This document shows positions 20,257 through 27,900 of a DNA stretch of 64,000 nucleotides, in pieces; position 1 is the stretch's first letter, and every line of letters starts with the position of its first letter. Source of the stretch: Flavobacterium ardleyense (GTDB lineage: Bacteria > Bacteroidota > Bacteroidia > Flavobacteriales > Flavobacteriaceae); the NCBI RefSeq assembly GCF_033547075.1, contig NZ_CP137891.1:992001-1056000 (forward strand), read 5' to 3'. The notes beneath the pieces are model-generated. The model was not told the origin of the DNA. It ran no database searches and worked only from the letters and a program-made list of their open reading frames with translations. Made by a program: the position numbers and the translations under genes.

Positions 20257-20851
20257 CGATATACAAAATATGTGGAATAACGACAAGGCGGATGATGTTG
20301 CACTTCCCGACAATTTAGAGAAAATTAAGGCGGCAAATACACCTTTGGATAAAATTAGGAAAAACCTCAAAAGTGAATTTATTTACCAAATTATTTCAAT
20401 ATTTATTATAGGTCTAGCGCCGCTAGTTTATAATTTTTCAGACAAATCAATTGTGCCTTTCTATCTCTTGTACAGTATGTTTACGGCAGTTTGTGTTTAT
20501 TTTTTAATTCGCCTTTTTATTTTTTACAAAAGATTAAATAATATCACTCTAAAGACAAAAGATAGTTTGTACGAAACCTATTTTGATATTAGATTAAATA
20601 TGGAATTGTATAAAACATTCGGGTTTGCCTTAACTCCCTTTTTGGTATTATTTCTGTTAGGCTTAGCGTATTTCAGAGTACCTAATCTTGATATTACCGA
20701 ATTATCTACTAGAATGCTGTTGGGATTGGTATTATTAGCAGCTTTTTCCATCTTATTAATGGGCTTAATGTTAGAGTGGTGGGTGCATTACTTCTACGGA
20801 AAATATGCCAAGGAAATCAGAAAAGTACTTGACGAATTAAAAGAAGACTAA
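20246..20851 (+). CDS. four-TM membrane protein, putative anti-sigma partner
   Basis: A 201-residue protein. About 45 soluble N-terminal residues (MDFNDIQNMWNNDK, then DNLEKIKAANTPLDKIRK) are followed by four hydrophobic segments at about residues 46-65, 70-90, 123-145 and 155-180, and a charged C-terminal tail. The ATG overlaps the sigma gene by 11 bp, so translation is likely coupled. A soluble N-terminus joined to a membrane domain in this position suggests an anti-sigma factor, but no zinc-binding anti-sigma motif is present, so the role is inferred from context. Confidence 0.7.
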   Translation: MDFNDIQNMWNNDKADDVALPDNLEKIKAANTPLDKIRKNLKSEFIYQIISIFIIGLAPLVYNFSDKSIVPFYLLYSMFTAVCVYFLIRLFIFYKRLNNITLKTKDSLYETYFDIRLNMELYKTFGFALTPFLVLFLLGLAYFRVPNLDITELSTRMLLGLVLLAAFSILLMGLMLEWWVHYFYGKYAKEIRKVLDELKED

Positions 20852-20856
20852 CATTT

Positions 20857-20880
20857 AACCCATCCTTGCGATGGGTTTTG
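20857..20880 (+). terminator. terminator after the sigma/anti-sigma pair
   Basis: Stem AACCCATC / GATGGGTT with a 5-nt loop followed by a T-rich tract (TTGTATTTTT), 6 bp after the stop codon. Confidence 0.75.
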
Positions 20881-20888
20881 TATTTTTG
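20881..20888 (+). promoter_or_regulatory. -7 box upstream of bioD
   Basis: Exact TAnnTTTG (TATTTTTG), 17 nt before the bioD ATG and overlapping the T tract of the preceding terminator. A TTG at 20866 is too close to be a -33 box. Confidence 0.4.
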
Positions 20889-20905
20889 TAACATAACAAC
20901 TTACT

Positions 20906-21529
20906 ATGAAAATCTTCATCACCGGAATATCCACAGAGGTTGGAAAAACTATAACATCGGCAATCGTGGTCGAATCGCTTAAAGCGGATTATTGGAAACC
21001 TATTCAGGCTGGAGACCTTGAAAACTCGGATTCGAGCAAGGTAAAACGCTTGATTTCTAATTCGACATCAACACTTTATTCTAATTCGTATAAGCTTAAT
21101 ACGCCCGCAAGTCCACATCTTGCAGCCAAAATTGATGGTATCGAAATTAAAATTTCTGCAATCAAAACACCCGAAACTAAAAATAATCTTGTAATTGAAG
21201 GAGCCGGCGGATTATTTGTGCCGCTTAATGACAAGGATTATATAATTGATTTGATAAAACCAGAGTACAAAATAGTATTAGTTTCTCGTCACTATTTGGG
21301 CAGTATAAATCATACTATTTTGAGTATCGAAGCTTTAAAATCTCGCGGTCTTGAAGTAGCTGGAATTATTTTTAATGGTAAAGAAGACGAGGCGACAGAG
21401 GCGATTATTGAATCGAAATTTCAAATTCCAGTAATCGGTCGAATCGAGGAAGAGCCTTATTTTGATCAAGATGTAATCCTCGATTATGCTGAACAATTCA
21501 GAGAAAATTTAGAAGCAATGATCGCTTAG
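20906..21529 (+). CDS. bioD: dethiobiotin synthetase
   Basis: A 207-residue ATP-dependent ligase that closes the ureido ring of DAPA with CO2 to give dethiobiotin. The N-terminal P-loop GISTEVGKT fits the family, as do KPIQAG, the NTPASPH-like segment (LNTPASPHLAAK) and VIEGAGGLFVPL. It is slightly shorter than the E. coli enzyme. bioA begins 31 bp downstream, so bioD, bioA and the ketoacyl synthase gene form an operon. It probably has its own promoter at 20881. Confidence 0.93.
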   Translation: MKIFITGISTEVGKTITSAIVVESLKADYWKPIQAGDLENSDSSKVKRLISNSTSTLYSNSYKLNTPASPHLAAKIDGIEIKISAIKTPETKNNLVIEGAGGLFVPLNDKDYIIDLIKPEYKIVLVSRHYLGSINHTILSIEALKSRGLEVAGIIFNGKEDEATEAIIESKFQIPVIGRIEEEPYFDQDVILDYAEQFRENLEAMIA

Positions 21530-21560
21530 ATTTTCTTTAAAACTTACAAAAAAAAACAGA

Positions 21561-22838
21561 ATGACGCTTCTTGAAAAAGATCAAAAATATATTTGGCATC
21601 CTTACACACAACATAAAACGGCCGCTTTGCCAGTGGTTATAAAGAGCGGAAATGGCGCGTTACTGTACGACATTGACGGGAAAGAGTACATTGATGCCAT
21701 CGCTTCTTGGTGGGTAAATCCGTTTGGGCATAGCAACAAATTTATTGCAGATGCCATTTACAAACAACTTACAACTTTAGAGCACGTACTTTTCGGAGGT
21801 TTTACGCACGAGCCTGCCATTCAAGTTTCTGAACAATTATTAGCGATGATGCCCAGTAATCAACAGAAAGTTTTCTTTTCGGATAATGGATCTACAGCAG
21901 TGGAAGTGGCGATAAAAGTCGCATTTCAATATTTCTTTAATCAAAATCAGAAAAAAACTACGCTGATAGCTTTTGAAGATGCTTTTCACGGCGATACTTT
22001 TGCAGCCATGGCGGCAAGTGGGATTTCGTTTTATACTCAGGCTTTCGCCGAAATGTTTCTGGATGTTATCAGGATTCCAGTTCCCGTAAAAGGAAAAGAG
22101 CAGGAAAGTTACGATTCACTTCAAAAGGTGATTGATACTTACGAAGTTTCTGCATTTATCTTTGAGCCACTTGTTCTTGGCGCTGCAGGAATGGTGATGT
22201 ACGAGCCAGAAGCACTAGATAAACTGATGGAAATCTGTAAAAAAAATAATGTTCTTACTATTGCTGACGAAGTAATGACCGGTTTCGGGAAAACAGGAAA
22301 GACCTTTGCCTGTGATTATTTGCAAAACCAGCCCGATATGATGTGCGTATCAAAAGCACTAACTGGCGGAACAATTCCGATGGCGATTACGACTTTTACA
22401 CAAGAAGTTTTTTACGCTTTTTATAGCGACGATATCAATAAAGCATTATTTCACGGACATACTTTTACAGCAAATCCAACAGGTTGTGCGGCGGCATTAG
22501 CAAGTTTTGAATTACTTCAAACAGACGAAATTCAGAATAATATTCAGCATATCAATCAACGTCATCTTCAATTTCAAGAAAAAATAAAAGGACATTCAAA
22601 AGTTCTGACCACTAGAGTTTTGGGAGTTATTTTTGCGCTCGAAATTCAAAGTGCCGAAGATGAGCAGTATTACGGAAATATGCGAAATAAACTGTACAAT
22701 TTCTTTATAGACAATGGCGTAGTTTTGCGTCCGGTTGGAAATACTGTCTATATTTTGCCACCTTATATTATGACTGATAGTCAGCTTGATAAAATTTATA
22801 AAACCATAGAAGATGCTATAGAGCACGTAAGTTCGTAA
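21561..22838 (+). CDS. bioA: adenosylmethionine--8-amino-7-oxononanoate aminotransferase
   Basis: A 425-residue class-III PLP aminotransferase converting KAPA to DAPA. Diagnostic features are IWHPYTQHK and the SWWVNPFGH motif near the N-terminus, DNGSTAVEVA, FHGDTFAAMAASG, ADEVMTGFGKTG, and the Schiff-base Lys265 in VSKALTGG. The SWW and HPYTQ motifs distinguish BioA from other class-III aminotransferases. It lies between bioD and the ketoacyl synthase gene in the same direction. Confidence 0.95.
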   Translation: MTLLEKDQKYIWHPYTQHKTAALPVVIKSGNGALLYDIDGKEYIDAIASWWVNPFGHSNKFIADAIYKQLTTLEHVLFGGFTHEPAIQVSEQLLAMMPSNQQKVFFSDNGSTAVEVAIKVAFQYFFNQNQKKTTLIAFEDAFHGDTFAAMAASGISFYTQAFAEMFLDVIRIPVPVKGKEQESYDSLQKVIDTYEVSAFIFEPLVLGAAGMVMYEPEALDKLMEICKKNNVLTIADEVMTGFGKTGKTFACDYLQNQPDMMCVSKALTGGTIPMAITTFTQEVFYAFYSDDINKALFHGHTFTANPTGCAAALASFELLQTDEIQNNIQHINQRHLQFQEKIKGHSKVLTTRVLGVIFALEIQSAEDEQYYGNMRNKLYNFFIDNGVVLRPVGNTVYILPPYIMTDSQLDKIYKTIEDAIEHVSS

Positions 22839-22882
22839 GACCGAGGTTACTCTAAAATAGAATCTTTAAAACATACCCCATT

Positions 22883-24052
22883 TTGCAGCTACCCATTGCT
22901 ATAACTTCAATCGCTTCAATTTCTCCATTAGGACATTCGTCAGAAGGTTTATGGAAAAAATACAGCGATAATTCTCATTGTTTTGAAATGTATGATTTTG
23001 GTAAAAACCAAGCCTTTGCCGCGTTTTTGCCGGAAAATACAAAGGTGGAAATTCAATATTTGAGAGATTCCGATCATAAATATAAATTTCTAGACAAATC
23101 GGTTTTGTACGGAATCTACGCTTCGAGAATGGCGGTGAAAAATGCAGGTTGGAAAAGCGGCGATAATTTCGGAATCAATATCGGCTCTTCTCGGGGAGCC
23201 ACAGACTTATTCGAAAAACACCACTCCGATTTTCTGAAAACTGGAAAAGTCAACACACTTGCCTCACCAGTGACAACCTTGGGAAATATCTCGTCTTGGG
23301 TTTCTCACGATTTGCAATCTGACGGACCAGAAATCTCACATTCGATCACTTGCTCGACGGCTTTGCACGCAATGCTTAACGGTGTTGCTTGGCTAAAAGC
23401 TGGTATGGCCGAAAAGTTTCTAGTCGGAGGAAGTGAAGCACCGCTAACAGATTTCACCATTGCTCAGATGAAAGCTTTAAAAATTTATGCTTTTCAAGAG
23501 CAGGAATATCCTTGTCAAGCACTCAATATGAATAAGGAAAAAAGTACGATGATTTTGGGCGAAGGCGCTTCTGTCTGCTGTCTCGAAACTGGCGAACGAG
23601 ATAATGCCTTAGGATATATTGCAGGAATTGGATATGCTACCGAAGTTTTGGAACACAATATTTCCATCTCGACCGATGCTATCTGCTTCCAGAAATCGAT
23701 GGCAATGGCGCTAAAGGATATTGATATTTCAGAGGTTGATGCGATCGTAATGCACGCTCCTGGCACGAGAGTTGGCGATTTGTCAGAAATGAAAGCTATT
23801 GAAAAAGTTTTTGGTGATAAGCTGCCATTGCTAACCTCAAATAAATGGAAAATCGGTCACACTTTTGGCGCTTCGGGAATGTTGAGTGTAGAGTTGGCGC
23901 TGCTGATGATGCGCGAGCAATCTTACGTAGGAATTCCTTTTACGGATAGAATTTCGCAAAAGGCAAAGATTCGCAAAGTCTTGGTCAATGCCGTTGGTTT
24001 TGGCGGAAATGCCGTGAGTATTCTTCTTAGTATTTCGGCGAAAGCCAATTAA
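22883..24052 (+). CDS. beta-ketoacyl synthase family protein in the biotin locus
   Basis: A 389-residue thiolase-fold protein. The condensing-enzyme triad appears intact: Cys in ITCSTALHAM, His in MHAPGTRVGD, and His in the KIGHTFGASG segment. It starts at TTG (QLPIAITSIASISPLG), since the first internal ATG would remove the first strand of the fold. It follows bioA by 44 bp. It could extend a pimeloyl precursor for biotin, because no bioC or bioH is nearby, or act in another acyl pathway. Its final 4 bp overlap the convergent recX stop region. Confidence 0.82.
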   Translation: MQLPIAITSIASISPLGHSSEGLWKKYSDNSHCFEMYDFGKNQAFAAFLPENTKVEIQYLRDSDHKYKFLDKSVLYGIYASRMAVKNAGWKSGDNFGINIGSSRGATDLFEKHHSDFLKTGKVNTLASPVTTLGNISSWVSHDLQSDGPEISHSITCSTALHAMLNGVAWLKAGMAEKFLVGGSEAPLTDFTIAQMKALKIYAFQEQEYPCQALNMNKEKSTMILGEGASVCCLETGERDNALGYIAGIGYATEVLEHNISISTDAICFQKSMAMALKDIDISEVDAIVMHAPGTRVGDLSEMKAIEKVFGDKLPLLTSNKWKIGHTFGASGMLSVELALLMMREQSYVGIPFTDRISQKAKIRKVLVNAVGFGGNAVSILLSISAKAN

Positions 24053-24522
24053 TCAAGGGCTTCCAATTCTTTGACTTTTGCGTAAATCATCGGCTGTTCC
24101 CAACCTTTTCTGATCATAAAGTCACAGAATTTTTTGCGCTTTTTCATCAAATTGGATTCCCGAATCGTGTCCCAATGATGTTCGGAAAGTTTTTCAAAAG
24201 TATCCCAATAATCTTCATCGGGAATTTCTTTCAACGCCGTTTTTATAATATATGCCGACGCGTGTCGCAGTTTTAATTCGCCTGTAATTCTGATTTTCCC
24301 CCATTGTTTTATGCGGAATTTCCCCCTTGCAAACGCACAAGCAAACCGCTCTTCGTTGAGAAAATCGTTTTCCAATAGATGAAAAATCACTTCATCACTT
24401 TCCGCACGAGTCATCCCAAGCTGATACAGTTTTGTCTGCACCTCGTCGTGACAACGCTCTTGGTAACTACAATAATATTCCAACTTCTGCTTGGCTTCGG
24501 GCAGTAAAATTATCTTATTCAT
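24049..24522 (-). CDS. recX: RecX family regulatory protein
   Basis: A 157-residue, strongly helical, basic protein with the three-repeat RecX architecture. Recognisable parts are the N-terminal RCHDEVQTKLYQLG, the central LLENDFLNEERFACAFARGK with its FLNE(ER)FA signature, and the KWGKIRI-like segment (KQWGKIRITGEL). RecX binds RecA filaments and modulates recombination and SOS. recA is not in this window. The gene is convergent with the ketoacyl synthase gene, overlapping by 4 bp. Confidence 0.88.
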   Translation of the reverse strand: MNKIILLPEAKQKLEYYCSYQERCHDEVQTKLYQLGMTRAESDEVIFHLLENDFLNEERFACAFARGKFRIKQWGKIRITGELKLRHASAYIIKTALKEIPDEDYWDTFEKLSEHHWDTIRESNLMKKRKKFCDFMIRKGWEQPMIYAKVKELEALD

Positions 24523-24903
24523 AGGTTTTTGCTCGTTCTGCCAAAGCTAGTAAATTGTGTTTAAAGTCCATAAATATTGATATTGAAAGTATTGTTTTTT
24601 ATTTGGAGCTGATCCGGCTTTTCACTGCAAGTCCTCACAAAAAAAGCAGTATTTGCTACTAGAAATAGAGCTTCCGCTGGTCGCCTATTTCTAGCAGCAA
24701 CTACAAAAGTGCTTTTTTTTGCTCCGGGCTTTTCGTTGCAATCCGGGCTAAAAAGACTAATATTTTCAAAACAAAAATCATACAAGTAATTTATAACCAA
24801 TTGTGAATAAAATAGTTATCGCAATACGGTAAATCAAGATAAATTAATATTACTTTTACTAAGCCTCAATATATTGAATATATTAACATTAATATGCGAA
24901 GAT
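24523..24903. other. intergenic region between recX and the giant T9SS gene
   Basis: About 380 bases, gene-free. It contains a complete type-A palindromic element (24604-24750). The 150 bp before the giant gene are AT-rich and show no exact TAnnTTTG box. Confidence 0.5.
24604..24750 (+). repeat. dispersed palindromic element, type A copy 3
   Basis: Arms GCTACTAGAAATAG (24655-24668) and CTATTTCTAGCAGC (24685-24698) pair at 13 of 14 positions around the constant apex GAGCTTCCGCTGGTCGC. A-rich and T-rich segments outside can extend the stem. The flanks are direct repeats (CCGGCTTTTCACTGCAAGTCC, and CCGGGCTTTTCGTTGCAATCC ending in GGGCTA). The stem sequence differs completely from the copies at 9024 and 11621. 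Confidence 0.8.
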
Positions 24904-27900
24904 ATGGCAAGTTTACGGAGTTTATTGATTTTCTTGCTATTCGCGACAACACCTTCTTTTGGGCAAGGTTTGGAGAATTTTGCTAATATGCCAGTGAATA
25001 ACCCGGGCACTTATTATAACTTTTCGTATGTTGGCAATAATGGTTTAAGTTGGACTGCTGTAGAAGGTAGAACTGACCAAACATTAATAGGTAAAGCCTT
25101 TTGCGGAAGAGGGCAATTACCTGGTAGTAAGATTACTTCTGCACAATTCCCAAATGGTATCGGTACTTTGCAGTTTGATTATGTTAGAGGTTTTACAAAT
25201 ACTAGGGCTCGAAATTTAATAGTTTTCGTGAATGGTACTCAGTTTGGAGTAGCAATTCCTGTCGATGGGACAAGTGATACTCCAGCCCATTATTCTCAAC
25301 AGATAAATGTTGCCGGAAATGTTAGCATTTCAATTCGATTTTCTGGTGAACAAAGTATCGTGGATAATATTCAGTGGACAGCATATTCATCTACACCTCA
25401 GCCCGAAATTAATTTAATTGGAAATTCCAATACTATCATTTCTGGAACCACAACAACTTCAATGGCAAATCATACAAATTTTGGCACTGCCGAAGTTGGA
25501 GTAGGATCACAACTGCATACTTTTACAATAGAAAATACCGGAACTGCAAATCTGACTCTTACTGCGGTAGCTCCCTATTTATCAATTAGTGGGGCAAATG
25601 CTTCAGACTTTGTACTCACATCACCGCCATCCACAGCAATTGCTGCTTCGGGTCAAACTTCTTTCCAAATTACGTTTAATCCTTCAGCACTTGGAATTCG
25701 GAATGCGTTAGTAACAATTGCCAATAACGACTCGGACGAAAATCCCTATACTTTTGCAATCAGCGGAACGGGTACATATAGCAATCAGTCGCAAATTCTA
25801 GATGTTACCAATTATCAGACAACATCGCCAGAGTTTAATAGTAACACTGAATATATTAATTTCATTGATGGCTCTCCCACAGCAGCTGGAAAGTTTATTC
25901 CAATGAAATTGCGAATACTAGACGGTGCAGATTCCGATGCCTTGCCAACAATTTTGACTGATCTTCGACTTTCCGTTACCGATTTGGCAGCAGCCAATCA
26001 ACTGTCAATGATAAAAACTGCTATTCTTACAACTACTGGCGGTACTGTTATAAGTACCGCTACAAAAGTGGCAGGCGAATTGGTTTTTTCAGGTATGAGT
26101 GGCACAAATGTAACTGCTAATGATGATGGATATAAAGATGTTCATTTACGAATTTCTATAGATGAAACTCAGGTAGTAGATCAAACAAAACTTATTTTCC
26201 TAGTTACATCGGCGACATCTTCTCCAAGCGGATCTGCATTTACCATGCCTGATGCGGGAGGAGCACAAACTGATGTAAGCAGTTCAAACAATCGAAATCG
26301 TTTGAATGTTACTGCAACCAAATTGCTCTATACTGCGCAACCTCAAACAACCGCTATAAATACGGCAATGTCTGACGTTGTTATTGAAGCTGTTGATTTT
26401 TATAATCGAAGAGATAGTAATTATCTTAATATAGCTTCAATAACTTCCGCAGGAACTATGACAGGGTCGCCGCTTTCTGCTAATTTCATATCTGGTCTTG
26501 CTACTTTTTCTTCAATTATACACACTGCTGCTGGAATTGGATTGAAACTGACCGCTACTTCAGCAGGCTTTTCACCTGTGCTCAGTAGCGCTTTTAATAT
26601 CACAGGAGTTATTTATAATACTGGTGATTACAGAACGACTGCAAATGGATTCTGGTATCCCAATACCTCAAGTCCAGCAATTTGGGAGCAGTATAATGGA
26701 ACAAGCTGGGACAGCAATATATCATCTCCGCCATCTAATACTACTGCAAATGTTTATATACAACACAATATTACAACAGGCGGTTCTTTTAATGGTGTGA
26801 ATTTAAAGGTTAGGAACGGGGGGTTTTTTTATGTGAAAAGTATGAGCTCAAGTACAAGCAGTATTTATATTTATGGAGGAGGAAAACTTCGAATGGACTT
26901 GGCAATGCAAAATAATGGCTTATTTGAAGTAGAGAATAACGGAACTGTCGAAATTGATGATATCGTAGCTTATAACTCCAAAATATGGTTCGGTATAGAA
27001 AAATTTCACCCAAAATCAAATTTAGTTTTAATCGAACTTTATGCTTCAACTCCTTTCTTCAATGGATTAACGGTAACTCAAAATACGTTTGATGGGTATT
27101 CGGCAGCTTTTGGAAATATCATCATTGATGTGGTTGCCACTGCAAATGCAACATTACTAAACCCAGGCTTAACCGCAAATTTGGCCCACGGTAGTTTAAT
27201 CTTTAGAAAATTTCCTTTTGCCACATCTCTTAGGCTGTCCAATGGTGGAGCAATCACTACCGAGATAGGTGGAAACTTTATTGTCGAATCTGGCTTTATA
27301 AATAATATCAATAGTTGTACAAGTGGCAATCTTAACTTTACTATCAAAGGCAATATGATTTTAAATAACGGTCAAATGAGAATTTCGACCGCGTCATCAT
27401 CAAGTACTTCGACTTTTACCGTGGAAGGAAATGTAGATTTGGCAGGTTCAGCAATTCTGAATATGAATTCAACTGCAGCCGGTGGAGCATTTACCACTCT
27501 CAATATTAGAGGAAATATTACTTGCCCGACAACCGCTAAAATTTTCAGCGGAAACGCTTCGCCTAATGACAATATAAATTTCGTCGGATCTTCATTACAA
27601 ACTATAGATATTGCAACCACAACAGCATCTAGTAATTCGAATGTTATTTTTAATGCAGGTTTTGGCAGCAATGTGCAATTAATAAATCAAGATTTGCAGC
27701 TTGGAACTAATGGAGTGTTTAATGTTTTGGATGGTGGAACTTTCGATTTTGGATTTAATGGCACAAATGCGCTCAATATTTCTCGCGCGGGATCGGCAAC
27801 TAGTACTAAGTTTTCTAGTGCAGCTGGATCAACTTTAAAAATAACATCTCCCGACGGAATTAGCGGCTCATCGGGAACGGTGGGAAATGTTCAAACAACT

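Noticed and set aside
24604..24750. Integron attC site
   Set aside because: The hairpin is long and has variable arms as attC does, but the terminal GTTRRRY/RYYYAAC boxes are missing and the apex, not the ends, is conserved; no integron integrase is seen.
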